A stretch of 64,000 nt of DNA from positions 2,923,001 to 2,987,000 of the forward strand of contig NZ_CP011567.1 in NCBI RefSeq assembly GCF_001655615.1, read 5' to 3'. The DNA comes from Pseudomonas sp. GR 6-02 (GTDB lineage Bacteria > Pseudomonadota > Gammaproteobacteria > Pseudomonadales > Pseudomonadaceae). Positions 8,229-17,065 of this stretch are shown here, piece after piece; positions within the stretch are counted from its first letter, which is position 1, and each line of letters starts with the position of its first letter. The notes beneath the pieces were generated by a model. It was not told where the DNA came from and did no database searches. It was given only the letters and a program-made list of their open reading frames with translations. Made by a program: the position numbers and the translations under genes.

Positions 8229-9527
8229 ATGAACACTACCCCTGCACGCCCATTGCTGGGCTGCATCGCCGACGATTTCACCGGTGCCACGGACCTGGCC
8301 AACATGCTGGTGCGCGGCGGTATGCGCACCGTGCAAAGCATTGGCATTCCGAGCAGCGAAGTGGCGGCCGGGCTCGATGCCGATGCGATCGTCATCGCCC
8401 TCAAGTCACGCACCATTCCAGTCGCCGAAGCGGTCGAGCAATCCCTTGCCGCGCTGGCCTGGTTGCGTGAGCAAGGCTGCGAGCAGATTTTCTTCAAGTA
8501 CTGCTCGACGTTCGATTCCACCGCGGCCGGCAATATCGGCCAGGTCAGTGAAGCACTGCTGGCGGCGCTGGGCAGCGACTTCACCCTGGCGTGCCCGGCG
8601 TTCCCGGAGAATGGCCGGACGATCTTTCGCGGTCACTTGTTCGTCCAGGATCAACTGCTCAGCGAGTCGGGCATGCAGCATCACCCGCTGACGCCGATGA
8701 CCGATGCCAACCTGGTGCGGGTGCTGCAGTCGCAGACCCGTCTGAACGTCGGCCTGTTGCGCTACGACACCATTGCCCAAGGCGCCGAAAAGGTACGCGG
8801 ACGCATCGCCGAACTGCGGGCTCAAGGTATCGGTATGGCGATTGCCGATGCCTTGTCGGACCAGGATCTGTACACCCTCGGCACCGCCTGTGCCGACTTG
8901 CCGTTGTTGACTGGCGGCTCGGGGCTGGCCCTGGGCTTGCCAGAAAACTTCCGTCGCGCCGGTAAATTGCGCGACCTCGATGCCTCGAAACTCCCGGCGG
9001 TGGCTGGCGGTGAAGTGGTGTTGGCCGGTAGCGCTTCGGTCGCCACCAATGGCCAAGTCGCGGCCTGGCTCGAAGCCGGTCGACCCGCGTTGCGGATTGA
9101 TCCGTTGGCCCTGGCGGCTGGCGAACCGGTGGTGGCCCAGGCCCTGGCCTTCGCCAAGAACAATGAACAACCCGTATTGATCTACGCCACCAGCGCACCG
9201 GACGAGGTCAAGGCAGTGCAACAGCAGCTCGGCGTCGAACAGGCCGGCAGTCTGGTGGAAAACGCCTTTGGCGAAATTGCTCAAGGCTTGCGTCAGAGCG
9301 GCGTGCGGCGCTTCGTGATCGCCGGCGGTGAAACGTCGGGCGCGGTGGTTCAGGCGCTGGGCGTACAACTGCTGCAAATTGGCGCGCAGATTGATCCGGG
9401 TGTGCCGGCAACCGTCAGCAGCACCGATGAGCCTCTGGCCCTGGCGCTCAAATCGGGCAACTTCGGTGGTCGGGATTTCTTCAGCAAAGCGCTGAAGCAA
9501 CTGGCCCAGACCGGAGGTGCGCAATGA
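8229..9527 (+). CDS. otnK: 3-oxo-tetronate kinase (OtnK, four-carbon acid sugar kinase family)
   Basis: 432 aa. The N-terminus LGCIADDFTGATDLANMLVRGG is the hallmark of the DUF1537/four-carbon acid sugar kinase family. FFKYCSTFDSTAAGNIGQ and CPAFPENGRTIFRGHLFV follow as substrate loops. The C-terminal nucleotide-binding domain has LLTGGSGLALGLP, VLAGSAS and VIAGGETSGAVVQALG. It phosphorylates 3-oxo-tetronate at C4. The start lies 10 bp after the ltnD stop with GAGGAAC as Shine-Dalgarno, and the stop overlaps the otnC start by 4 bp (ATGA). Length is normal for the family. Confidence 0.92.
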   Translation: MNTTPARPLLGCIADDFTGATDLANMLVRGGMRTVQSIGIPSSEVAAGLDADAIVIALKSRTIPVAEAVEQSLAALAWLREQGCEQIFFKYCSTFDSTAAGNIGQVSEALLAALGSDFTLACPAFPENGRTIFRGHLFVQDQLLSESGMQHHPLTPMTDANLVRVLQSQTRLNVGLLRYDTIAQGAEKVRGRIAELRAQGIGMAIADALSDQDLYTLGTACADLPLLTGGSGLALGLPENFRRAGKLRDLDASKLPAVAGGEVVLAGSASVATNGQVAAWLEAGRPALRIDPLALAAGEPVVAQALAFAKNNEQPVLIYATSAPDEVKAVQQQLGVEQAGSLVENAFGEIAQGLRQSGVRRFVIAGGETSGAVVQALGVQLLQIGAQIDPGVPATVSSTDEPLALALKSGNFGGRDFFSKALKQLAQTGGAQ

Positions 9528-10162
9528 GTAATGAAAACGCCCTGCGCGAAGAAATCTGCGACGTTGGCCGCAGCCTGTATGAGCGCGGTTACACCGTCGG
9601 CAGCGCCGGCAATATCAGCGCACGGCTGGACGATGGCTGGCTGATCACGCCGACCGATGTCTGCCTCGGCCGCCTCGATCCGGCGACCATCGCCAAGGTC
9701 AATCTGGCTGGCGAATGGGTGTCTGGCGACAAGCCGTCGAAGACATTGGCGTTGCATCGCCAGGTCTACGACCGCAACCCGAGTGTCGGTGGTGTGGTGC
9801 ATACCCATTCCACTCATCTGGTGGCGTTGACGTTGGCAGGTGTCTGGCAGCCGAACGACATCCTGCCGCCATTGACGCCCTATCAGGTGATGAAAGTCGG
9901 GCATATCCCGTTGATCAGCTACCAGCGTCCCGGCTCGCCAAAGGTGGCCGAACAGGTCGCACAACTGGCCAACAGTGTTCGCGGCGTGATGCTCGAACGG
10001 CTGGGGCCGGTGGTCTGGGAGAGTTCGGTGTCCAGAGCCAGCTACGCCCTGGAGGAGCTCGAAGAAACCGCGCGGTTGTGGCTGATGAGCAATCCCAAGC
10101 CCGAACCGCTCGATCAGGCAGCACTGGACGAGCTGCGAGCGGCTTTCGGTGTGCACTGGTAG
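9524..10162 (+). CDS. otnC: 3-oxo-tetronate 4-phosphate decarboxylase (class II aldolase family)
   Basis: 212 aa. SAGNISARLDDGWLITPT (about residues 27-44) and VVHTHSTHLVALTLAG (about residue 90) are the class II aldolase/adducin signatures, with HTHSTH giving zinc-binding histidines. In the Otn pathway it decarboxylates 3-oxo-tetronate 4-phosphate to dihydroxyacetone phosphate, which enters glycolysis. Translation is coupled to otnK through the ATGA overlap. Full length, no anomalies. Confidence 0.92.
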   Translation: MSNENALREEICDVGRSLYERGYTVGSAGNISARLDDGWLITPTDVCLGRLDPATIAKVNLAGEWVSGDKPSKTLALHRQVYDRNPSVGGVVHTHSTHLVALTLAGVWQPNDILPPLTPYQVMKVGHIPLISYQRPGSPKVAEQVAQLANSVRGVMLERLGPVVWESSVSRASYALEELEETARLWLMSNPKPEPLDQAALDELRAAFGVHW

Positions 10163-10289
10163 GGCGCTGACTTTTCTTCAAACGATAGAACACGAAAGAC
10201 CGATAAAGCAGGCCCCGTTCGGGAGACGCGCAGCGACTCCCACGACCCCGGCTTGCCTGAAAAATACAATAACAAGAGGACATCCAGGC

Positions 10290-10370
10290 ATGACTCACCT
10301 TCACTGCGGCATTTTCAGACCCGGTTGCAGCACCCTTGTGTTCGCCCGGCGCGGAGGGCTTGTGAAATGA
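10290..10370 (+). CDS. Candidate 26-aa leader ORF coupled to the permease start
   Basis: ATG at 10290 is preceded by AAGAGGA at a spacing of about 9 nt, and the frame reads MTHLHCGIFRPGC... to a TGA at 10368-10370. That TGA overlaps the ATG of the GntP-family permease (ATGA). The arrangement is that of a short ORF setting translation of the downstream gene, although the permease also has its own GCGGAGGG Shine-Dalgarno. The peptide resembles no known protein. It lies in the only sizeable gap (204 bp) between otnC and the permease. Confidence 0.4.
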   Translation: MTHLHCGIFRPGCSTLVFARRGGLVK

Positions 10371-11827
10371 GCCCGTTAATCCTGATGGTTACCGCGGGGC
10401 TAGGGATCGCTCTGTTGTTGTTTTTGGTGCTCAAGTACAAGTTCCAGCCTTTCGTGGCGTTGATGCTGGTGAGCATTCTGGTGGCGCTGGTGGCCGGGGT
10501 GAAACCGGCCGACCTGGTCGCCACCATCGAAGGCGGCATGGGCAAGACCCTGGGCCACATCGCGATCATCATTGCCCTGGGCGCGATGATCGGGCGGATC
10601 ATCGAACTCTCCGGCGGCGCCGAGGCGCTGGCCAAGACGCTGATCAGCCGTTTCGGCAATCGACGCACGCCGCTGGCGCTGACGATTGCCGGGTTCATGG
10701 TCGGGGTGCCGGTGTTCTTCGAGGTCGGTGTGATCATCCTGATGCCGCTGGCCTATGGCGTTGCCCGCAGTGCACGCAAGCCACTGTTGGTGTTTGCGTT
10801 GCCGATGTGTGCTGCGTTGCTGACCGTACACGCCTTCCTGCCGCCACACCCCGGCGCGGTGGCCGCTGCCAGTCAGTTGGGTGCCGACCTCGGTCGCGTG
10901 CTGATGTTCGGTCTGCCGATCACCGCGTTCCTCTGCTATGTCGGTTACCGCGTGGCCGGGCGCATGACCCGTCGGGTGTACCCGATGACCGACGATATCC
11001 GCGCCGAAGTCTATGGCCCGCATGTCACCAACGAAGACCTGGTCGCCTGGGCCAATGGCAACGGCAAGAGCGCTGAACGAGCTGCCGTGGCCGCGTCGCA
11101 CATGGGCCTGGAAGAGTCCACTAGCGCTATCGTTTCCAAGTTGCCGCCGGCACCCGCACCGGGTTTTGGCATGATCGTCAGCCTGATAGCGCTACCGATC
11201 ATTCTGATTCTGCTGGGAACACTGTCCAACTCGTTGCTGCCTGCCGACTCGGTCCTGCGCGGCATCATGACCGTGCTCGGTGCGCCATTGGTGGCGCTGC
11301 TGATCGACACCTTGCTGTGTGCCTGGTTGTTGGGTTCGCGTCGGGGCTGGAGTCGTACCCAGGTGTCTGACGTGATCGGTTCGGCCTTGCCAGGTGTGGC
11401 CATGGTGATTCTGATTGCCGGTGCCGGCGGTGTGTTCGGCAAGGTGCTGGTGGATACCGGCATCGGCGCGGTGGTCTCCGATTTGTTGCGCACCACCGGT
11501 CTGCCGGTGCTCGCGCTGGGCTTTCTGCTGACCATGCTGTTGCGTGCGGTCCAGGGCTCGACCACGGTGGCGCTGGTGACCACCGCCGGCATCATCAGCC
11601 CGCTGATCGCGACCCTCAACCTCACCGCGAATCACATGGCGCTGCTGTGCCTGGCCATGGGCGGTGGCGGGTTGGCCATGTCCCATATCAACGACGCCGG
11701 TTACTGGATCTTCACCAAGCTGTCCGGGTTGAACGTGGCCGACGGCCTGCGTACCTGGACCGTGCTGACCACCTTGCTCGGCACGCTGGGTTTCGGTATT
11801 ACCTTGCTGATCTGGCCGTTTGTCTAA
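10367..11827 (+). CDS. GntP-family sugar-acid permease
   Basis: 486 aa from ATG 10367 (MSPLILMVTAGLGIALL), preceded by GCGGAGGG; a longer open frame from 10253 lacks support. It is a hydrophobic protein with about 12 membrane segments. HIAIIIALGAMIGRIIELSGGAEALA and GFMVGVPVFFEVGVIILMPLAYG are typical GntP/gluconate:H+ symporter motifs, as is LRAVQGSTTVALVTTAGIISPL near the C-terminus. In this operon it very probably imports the tetronate acted on by LtnD, across the inner membrane. A 29-bp-arm palindrome follows the gene before otnI. Confidence 0.9.
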   Translation: MSPLILMVTAGLGIALLLFLVLKYKFQPFVALMLVSILVALVAGVKPADLVATIEGGMGKTLGHIAIIIALGAMIGRIIELSGGAEALAKTLISRFGNRRTPLALTIAGFMVGVPVFFEVGVIILMPLAYGVARSARKPLLVFALPMCAALLTVHAFLPPHPGAVAAASQLGADLGRVLMFGLPITAFLCYVGYRVAGRMTRRVYPMTDDIRAEVYGPHVTNEDLVAWANGNGKSAERAAVAASHMGLEESTSAIVSKLPPAPAPGFGMIVSLIALPIILILLGTLSNSLLPADSVLRGIMTVLGAPLVALLIDTLLCAWLLGSRRGWSRTQVSDVIGSALPGVAMVILIAGAGGVFGKVLVDTGIGAVVSDLLRTTGLPVLALGFLLTMLLRAVQGSTTVALVTTAGIISPLIATLNLTANHMALLCLAMGGGGLAMSHINDAGYWIFTKLSGLNVADGLRTWTVLTTLLGTLGFGITLLIWPFV

Positions 11828-11840
11828 CGAACTGTCGACT

Positions 11841-11908
11841 TGTAGGAGCCAGGCTTGCCGGCGAAGGCGTCTTTAAGAGCGCCTTCGCCGGCAAGCCTGG
11901 CTCCTACA
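11841..11908. repeat. REP/REPIN-like perfect inverted repeat inside the tetronate operon
   Basis: Arms 11841-11869 and 11880-11908 are perfect 29-bp reverse complements (TGTAGGAGCCAGGCTTGCC...) around a 10-nt loop TCTTTAAGAG. TGTAGGAGC-C/G-AGGCTTGC is the familiar start of Pseudomonas REP sequences. Sitting between the permease and otnI, it would form a very stable RNA hairpin. It could reduce readthrough or protect upstream mRNA. No U-run follows directly, so it is not a classical terminator. Confidence 0.85.
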
Positions 11909-11930
11909 AAAAACATACATAGGAGCTACC

Positions 11931-12713
11931 ATGCCTCGTTTTGCTGCCAACCTCAGCATGCTCTACCCGGAACATGAGTTTCTGGATCGCTTCGCCGCCG
12001 CGGCCGCCGATGGTTTTGAAGCGGTGGAATACCTGTTCCCCTACGACTACAGCGCCCAGGAACTCAAACAGCGCTTGAGCGATAACGGCTTGGTGCAGGC
12101 GCTGTTCAACGCACCGCCCGGCGATTGGGCGGCAGGCGAGCGGGGCACGGTATCGTTGCCGGGCCGGGAGAGTGAATTTCGCAGCGGTTTCGATCGCGCA
12201 CTGGAATACGCCGCCGTCCTGGGCAACTCACGCATCCATGTGATGGCCGGGCTGCTGCCGTCGGAAAACGATCGACCACGGCATCACGGCGCGTACCTGG
12301 AGAACCTGGCCTACGCCACCGCGCAGGCCGCCAAGGTCGGTGTCACCGTGCTGCTGGAACCGATCAACACGCGCGACATGCCGGGCTTTTTCCTCAACCG
12401 CCAGGATCAGGCCCAGGCCATCTGCAAGGAAGTGGGCGCCAGTAACCTGAAGGTTCAGTTCGATTGCTACCACTGCCAGATCGTCGAAGGTGACCTGGCC
12501 ACTAAACTGCGTCGGGATTTCGCCGGCATCGGTCATATCCAGATCGCCGGCGTACCGGATCGACATGAGCCGGACCTGGGCGAAGTCAACTATCCCTATC
12601 TGTTCGAGTTGATCGACCAGTTGGGTTATGACGGCTGGGTAGGGTGCGAATACCGGCCCCGTGGCAACACGTCGGCCGGCTTGCAGTGGCTGCGGGACTG
12701 GAAGGCGCGCTAA
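11931..12713 (+). CDS. otnI: 2-oxo-tetronate isomerase (hydroxypyruvate-isomerase family)
   Basis: 260 aa TIM-barrel protein: [40 protein letters not shown] is the usual N-terminus of the Hyi/OtnI family. [15 protein letters not shown] near residue 145, [14 protein letters not shown] near residue 180 and GCEYRPRG near the end carry the metal-binding Glu, Asp, His and Glu. It interconverts 2-oxo- and 3-oxo-tetronate between LtnD and OtnK. TAGGAG precedes the start. The stop is 4 bp from the convergent DeoR gene. Confidence 0.92.
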   Translation: MPRFAANLSMLYPEHEFLDRFAAAAADGFEAVEYLFPYDYSAQELKQRLSDNGLVQALFNAPPGDWAAGERGTVSLPGRESEFRSGFDRALEYAAVLGNSRIHVMAGLLPSENDRPRHHGAYLENLAYATAQAAKVGVTVLLEPINTRDMPGFFLNRQDQAQAICKEVGASNLKVQFDCYHCQIVEGDLATKLRRDFAGIGHIQIAGVPDRHEPDLGEVNYPYLFELIDQLGYDGWVGCEYRPRGNTSAGLQWLRDWKAR

Positions 12714-12717
12714 CGCC

Positions 12718-13536
12718 TTACAGGTTGTTATCGGAAGGCAACAGCAGTTCGACACCCTGCTTGCGGATGCTATCGGCCGCGGCAGGGGTCAGTGCGTCGT
12801 CGCTGAGGATGATGTCGAACTGCTCGAGCCCGGCGATCCGGTACATGCTGAACGTGCCGTACTTCGAACTGCTGGCCACCAGCACCACTTGCGAGGCCGA
12901 TTGCATCGCGACTTGCTTGACCTCCACCTTCAGCGCCGACGGCGTGGTGAGGCCGCGACGCAAATCCCAGGAGCTGGTGGAAATGAAAGCGATATCGGTG
13001 ACGATCTGACGCAAGGTGGCCACCGCCAGACCGCCCACGCACGATTGATTCGAATGATCCAGTTGCCCGCCGGTGTGAATCACCGTGACATGGGGCGCAT
13101 CGATCAGCGCTTGGACAATCCCGAAGTCGTTGGTCACCACGGTCATTCCCGACAGCGCCTTGATGTACGGGACGATTTCCAGTGTGCTGGTCCCCGCATC
13201 CAGATAAACCGTCATATCGGCATGCAGTAGCCGCGCGGCCAGCTTGGCCATCGCCTGCTTCTGCGGCAACTCGACCACCGCCTTGAACTGATGACTGGGC
13301 TCGCTGTGGAGCTGGCTGGCAATTCGCACGCCGCCAGTGACCGAGTAAGCACGGCCTTCCTGTTCAAGCAGCGCGATATCGCGGCGGATGGTCATGTGCG
13401 AGCAGTCGAACATTTCCATCAACTGATGAACGCTCAGCACCTGATGCTTGCGCAATTGGCGCAGCATCAATTCACGGCGCTGTTCAGGAATCATCGGTGC
13501 GCCGCTTTCGGCGGCGATGTCCTTTTGACTAGGCAT
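12718..13536 (-). CDS. DeoR/GlpR-family transcriptional regulator
   Basis: 272 aa. The N-terminal winged helix spans MIPEQRRELMLRQLRKHQVLSVHQLMEMFDCSHMTIRRDIALLEQEG (about residues 15-61), the DeoR signature. The rest is a DeoRC sugar-phosphate sensor domain with YLDAGTSTLEIVPYI and VVTNDFGIVQALI. The start at 13536 has TGGAG 8 nt upstream; MIPEQRR at codon 15 is a possible alternative. It converges on otnI with 4 bp between, so it probably represses the tetronate operon and responds to a pathway intermediate. Its own operator was not identified. Confidence 0.88.
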   Translation of the reverse strand: MPSQKDIAAESGAPMIPEQRRELMLRQLRKHQVLSVHQLMEMFDCSHMTIRRDIALLEQEGRAYSVTGGVRIASQLHSEPSHQFKAVVELPQKQAMAKLAARLLHADMTVYLDAGTSTLEIVPYIKALSGMTVVTNDFGIVQALIDAPHVTVIHTGGQLDHSNQSCVGGLAVATLRQIVTDIAFISTSSWDLRRGLTTPSALKVEVKQVAMQSASQVVLVASSSKYGTFSMYRIAGLEQFDIILSDDALTPAAADSIRKQGVELLLPSDNNL

Positions 13537-13647
13537 TCGGGCTCCAGAGTGAAGAAATCCGCCGACAAGGAAAGCGGTGCAAACATAGTAGCGAATCTAC
13601 GGTAAAGGAACGAGCTGTTGCGGATCTCTGTTCTGGTGGCGGCAGCC

Positions 13648-14295
13648 TCAATCCAGATCCCGGCGAATGGCGTCCAGGCGTTCGTCGAGCAATGGGGTGA
13701 GGAGGGCATAGCACTGCGCCGGGGTGATGGACACGGTGGTTGTCCCGATCAGGCAGCGTTGCAGTTGTTCGAGCGCAGTGTGCAGCGAATGGGGAGCGTG
13801 CTTGAGCAAGCGTTCGTGCAGGTACTGCAATTGAATCAGCATTTCCAATGGGCAACTTCGATGGGCGGCGGCGCGTACCGACAGCCCGCGCAGTCGTCCC
13901 AGCTCTTCAAGTTCCCAGCAGCGCGCGGCGATGCTCGGGCGCGCCAGGCTGAGCGCACAGCGTTGCAGTTCGAGGTGCTGGATGGCGCCGAGCAGGTCCT
14001 GCAGCAATCGGCAATGGCCATCGAAATCCGCCGGGTCGCGACGTAACGCGCCCCAGGCCTGGCACTGTGCGGAATACGGCCACTCCCTCCAGCGTTGGTC
14101 GAGCGCGTGCCCCAATGCCTGGCAACGTTGTTGCGCCTCGCGGGTGACTTGTCCGCCGAGACCGCGATGCTGCTGTAGTCCTTGCAGCAGGTCGAGACCG
14201 AGCAACAGCGCCTGCCTTAGTCCCGTATCACCCTGTGGCAGACGGACTTGGCGGGACGGCCCATCGTCGAATGCTGTGGCGAATGCTGGATTCAT
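13648..14295 (-). CDS. Helical soluble protein with NIT-like (nitrate/nitrite-sensing-like) repeats
   Basis: 215 aa with no signal peptide or membrane segment. [14 protein letters not shown] (about residue 37) and [15 protein letters not shown] (about residue 127) resemble the two halves of NIT four-helix domains, where (E/H)RGL-type turns shape the ligand pocket. No ANTAR, HTH or GGDEF output domain is present. Its ATG overlaps the stop of the chemoreceptor gene by 4 bp, so the two are co-translated and probably work together, perhaps as a cytoplasmic sensor feeding the chemoreceptor. The NIT assignment comes from motif reading only and is moderate; it may be an unrelated helical bundle. Confidence 0.6.
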   Translation of the reverse strand: MNPAFATAFDDGPSRQVRLPQGDTGLRQALLLGLDLLQGLQQHRGLGGQVTREAQQRCQALGHALDQRWREWPYSAQCQAWGALRRDPADFDGHCRLLQDLLGAIQHLELQRCALSLARPSIAARCWELEELGRLRGLSVRAAAHRSCPLEMLIQLQYLHERLLKHAPHSLHTALEQLQRCLIGTTTVSITPAQCYALLTPLLDERLDAIRRDLD

Positions 14296-15485
14296 GGGCG
14301 GCTTCCGACGGTGACCTGGTTGAGATAACGGGTCAGGTCGTGCAGCACATTGGTTTGCGTGCTCTGTTCCTGCACCGCGCCATTGACCTGTTGCAACTGT
14401 TCGCTGAGGGCATGATTGGCTAGCTGATACTCGCTGAGCGCCTGTTGCATGGCGCCGAGCTGTTGCAGATTGGTCTGGCTATGTTGCGCCAGGTCGTCGA
14501 GGTTGGCGGCGAGCTGCTCGCTCTGTTCACTCCCGGCTGCCAGCAGATCGCGGTGTTCCTTGACCTCGCCATCCACCTGGCGCACGGCCAGGGCAATCGC
14601 CGTCGCGGCGCTGGTGATTTCGTGGGTCGCCCGGTCGGTGGCCTGGGCCAGGCTGCGGACCTCATCGGCGACCACGGCGAAACCGCGCCCGTGCTCGCCG
14701 GCGCGGGCCGCCTCGATGGAGGCATTGAGCGCCAGCAACTGGGTCTGTTTGGCCAATGCCTGAATGCTGTTGACCGTGCTTTCCACGGCGGTCGTGCGCT
14801 GCAGCAACGCTTCCACGGCGTGTGCGGTATTGCCCAGGCGGTGCTGAATGACGCGCATGCTGTCACCCACTGAGCGCGCCTCCAGGCAACCGGTTTCGCT
14901 CTGGGTGTGAGCGTTGGCGAAGGCTGCCAGCGCGCCCTTGGCCAAGGCATCGATGCTGTGCAGGGTCTGATCGATCTGTTCGCTGGCGGCGGCGATCATG
15001 GCGATGCGTTGGCTCTGTTCCGCACCTTGATCGCGGGCCTGTTGGGCCATCTGCTCCAGGGCACGGCTGGCGAACTGCACTTCGCTGCGCAAGCGTTCGT
15101 TGTTGCGCAGTTGCAGGCTGGCGGCCACCAGCAGTGTCGCAGGGTCGGTATCCCGGGAGCTGCGCAGCAGTTGTGCCAGTTCCGTGTCCCAGAATGTCTG
15201 TAGCTGGCGTTGATGACGCTCGCGCAGCTGCCAGGCGCATCCCAGGTACAGCACGCCAGGTATCAGGGCCAATGCGCTTGCGGGCTGTTCGGCCAGTGCG
15301 AGACCACAGGCGCCGAGGGCCAAACCGAGCGGTAGCCAGAAGCCGATCCTGCTGCGTTCGAGCAGGGCTCTGCCAGGTTCGAACAAGGCTTTGGCGAATG
15401 ATGTGCCGGCCGGGTGCGATGTGCCGCCATCGCTGCGCAGATGAACGATGGCGTGACCCGGTGGGTGCATTCCTTGAGCGGACAT
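14292..15485 (-). CDS. Methyl-accepting chemotaxis protein without a periplasmic ligand-binding domain
   Basis: 397 aa from ATG 15485, with AAGGA 8 nt upstream; the frame is open earlier but overlaps the terminator hairpin. Two close hydrophobic segments (about residues 45-85, [20 protein letters not shown] and [15 protein letters not shown]) form a short hairpin anchor with no sensor loop. The cytoplasmic coiled coil follows, with the signalling tip around [30 protein letters not shown]. The C-terminus lacks a CheR/CheB-tethering pentapeptide. It must sense through the membrane anchor or a partner, and the coupled NIT-like protein is the obvious candidate. Confidence 0.88.
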   Translation of the reverse strand: MSAQGMHPPGHAIVHLRSDGGTSHPAGTSFAKALFEPGRALLERSRIGFWLPLGLALGACGLALAEQPASALALIPGVLYLGCAWQLRERHQRQLQTFWDTELAQLLRSSRDTDPATLLVAASLQLRNNERLRSEVQFASRALEQMAQQARDQGAEQSQRIAMIAAASEQIDQTLHSIDALAKGALAAFANAHTQSETGCLEARSVGDSMRVIQHRLGNTAHAVEALLQRTTAVESTVNSIQALAKQTQLLALNASIEAARAGEHGRGFAVVADEVRSLAQATDRATHEITSAATAIALAVRQVDGEVKEHRDLLAAGSEQSEQLAANLDDLAQHSQTNLQQLGAMQQALSEYQLANHALSEQLQQVNGAVQEQSTQTNVLHDLTRYLNQVTVGSRP

Positions 15486-15515
15486 GAGGATTTCCTTCTG
15501 ATGCCGGGATGAAAG

Positions 15516-15566
15516 CAAAAACGGCGCACGCTCTCCTGCCGCAATGGGCAGGGGAGCGGACGCCGT
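15516..15566 (-). terminator. Intrinsic terminator hairpin in the chemoreceptor leader (possible attenuator)
   Basis: On the minus strand two 20-nt arms (15566-15547 and 15540-15521) pair at 17 positions plus one possible G-U, around a 6-nt loop CATTGC. TTTTT follows directly. The hairpin ends about 30 nt before the chemoreceptor ATG, so transcription from an upstream promoter would have to read through it. It is either an attenuator of the chemoreceptor operon or the end of a small upstream transcript. Confidence 0.75.
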
Positions 15567-16207
15567 TGTCCGAGATGTTTGCCAAACCATCGGTGTTGAT
15601 GGCTCAAGCCTGATCAAAAGCCTAAGCAAGTTGTTTGCCAGCCTTTGCGTTCGACAACGGATCAGCCTGTCACCCCGCGGTGGAAGGAGAATTGCATCTG
15701 ATGGCTACAGGGCTGTGAAGGCCGCACAGGCGAGCAACGCACCAGTCGCGGGAATGGCAGAGCCGCCGTGCTCTGTTCTGGTTCGTGCCCATCCGCACCG
15801 GGCGCACACTTGGTAGCAGCTGCCGAGCCTGCGAGGCTGCGTTCGGCTGCGAAGCAGTCGTAAAACCAGAGCTCGCGATGTGTCAGGCAGACCACATCAG
15901 CCGGACTCACGACTGCTTCGCAGCCGAACGCAGCCTCGCAAGCTCGACAGCTGCTACAGCGAGCGCAGGTTCGACAGCTGCTACGGATCGCATTGCGGCT
16001 TACACAACGCGAGAAAATCCGGCATCGTTAGTTCATGAATTTCTGAACTAACTATTTGCTGCAGCCTATTCAATCGCTTGTCGCCCTAGCCTTAGGATTC
16101 GTCACACGGGACCGCAGCCATCAGAGCCGCGGCCCGCAGCAACTTCTTTCGACTGCCCAGTAACGCCAGCCCAATAGCGGGTGGCCTGACGCAGCCGAGA
16201 GGAATGC
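15567..16207. other. Gene-free stretch: chemoreceptor leader, repeat copy B, promoter side of the 16208 gene
   Basis: No ORF here has convincing coding character; those present are mostly repeat sequence. On the minus strand the leader RNA before the terminator contains CCATC-6 nt-GATGG (about 15579-15594), a second small hairpin with a six-base loop. Positions 15813-15957 hold a repeat element, and 15971-15984 an extra 14-bp fragment of its arm end. From 16020 to 16207 the sequence is plain intergenic DNA ending in AGAGGA before the ATG at 16208. Confidence 0.6.
15813..15957. repeat. Large inverted-repeat element, copy B (145 bp, inverted orientation)
   Basis: It begins GTAGCAGCTGCCGAGCC and ends GCTCGACAGCTGCTAC. 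Its centre is the reverse complement of the centres of copies A and C (TAAAACCAGAGCTCGCGATG...CCGGACTCACGACTG), so it sits in the opposite orientation. A detached fragment, TCGACAGCTGCTAC, follows at 15971-15984, as if a second arm had been partly duplicated. Confidence 0.85.
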
Positions 16208-17065
16208 ATGAAGCTAGAAATTTTCCGCACGTTATGGGGCTATACCGCCAGCAAGGCGCAGGCCCTGGATGAACTGCTCGCCGCCGGCTTCGATGGCCTC
16301 GAAGCGCGCCTGCCACTGCAGGCCGATGAGCGTGGCGAGTTCGGCGCTTTCCTGCGCAGTAATCAAGTTCCCTACATCTGCACACTGTTCAGTGCCTACG
16401 ATGTATTGCCCGACCAGAACGCCACGCCCACCCAACACTTGGCCGACATTGATCGCAAACTGGGCTGGGCCTCGGAGCTGACCCCACGTTTCGTCAATCT
16501 GCTGGCAGGCAACGACCGCTGGCCGCAGGCATTGCAGGTCGAATTTTTCGGCCAGGCCATGGAACTGGCCGCCAGGCATGGCGTGTTCTGCAGTTTCGAG
16601 ACGCATCGCGCCCGTTCCCTTTACAGCCCTTGGGTGACCCTGGAGCTGATCCGCCAACTGCCGGACCTGCGTTTCACCAGTGACATCAGCCACTGGGTGG
16701 TGTGCTGTGAGCGACTGCTGGACGATCCGGCCGACGATCTTTCGGCTTTCGTCGAACGCGTGCATCACATCCAGGCGCGGGTCGGCTACGACCAAGGCCC
16801 GCAAGTCCCTCATCCCGCCGCACCGGAATATGCCCGTTAACTGGCGTTCCATCAGCGCCACTGGGAGGCCGTCTGGACCGCTCAGCGCGAACGTGGCTAC
16901 CCGGTCAGCACCTTGACCCCGGAGTTCGGTGCCGACGGTTATCTGCATCACTTGCCCTTCACCAACATGCCGGTGGCCGACCTCTGGACCTTGAACCAGT
17001 GGATGGCCCGGACCGAGCGCGAACACTTCGACCGTTTCACCCGTGAAGGAGCCCGCCATGCGTAA
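16208..17065 (+). pseudogene. Sugar-phosphate isomerase/epimerase-like TIM-barrel gene interrupted by an in-frame TAA
   Basis: The frame starts MKLEIFRTLWGYTASKAQALDELL and runs 210 codons to TAA at 16838-16840. The same frame then continues without another stop for 74 codons (LAFHQRHWEAVWTAQRERG ... [14 protein letters not shown]) to TAA 17063-17065. The continuation reads like the normal C-terminus of the family, with TLTPEFGADGYLHHLPFT supplying the expected last glutamate. FCSFETHRARSLYSPW and FTSDISHWVVCCERL carry the earlier metal-site Glu, Asp and His. A single changed base, for instance CAA or GAA to TAA, explains the break. Its end overlaps the next gene by 8 bp. It may be a true pseudogene, a strain-specific nonsense mutation or a sequence error. 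Confidence 0.8.

Noticed and set aside
11841..11908. Classical intrinsic terminator for the permease
   Set aside because: The hairpin is perfect but lacks a clear U-run and has the REP-type start, so a REPIN is a better reading, though it may still lower readthrough.
15662..16051. ORFs around repeat copy B
   Set aside because: They consist of repeat arms and centre read in different frames, with no independent coding support.
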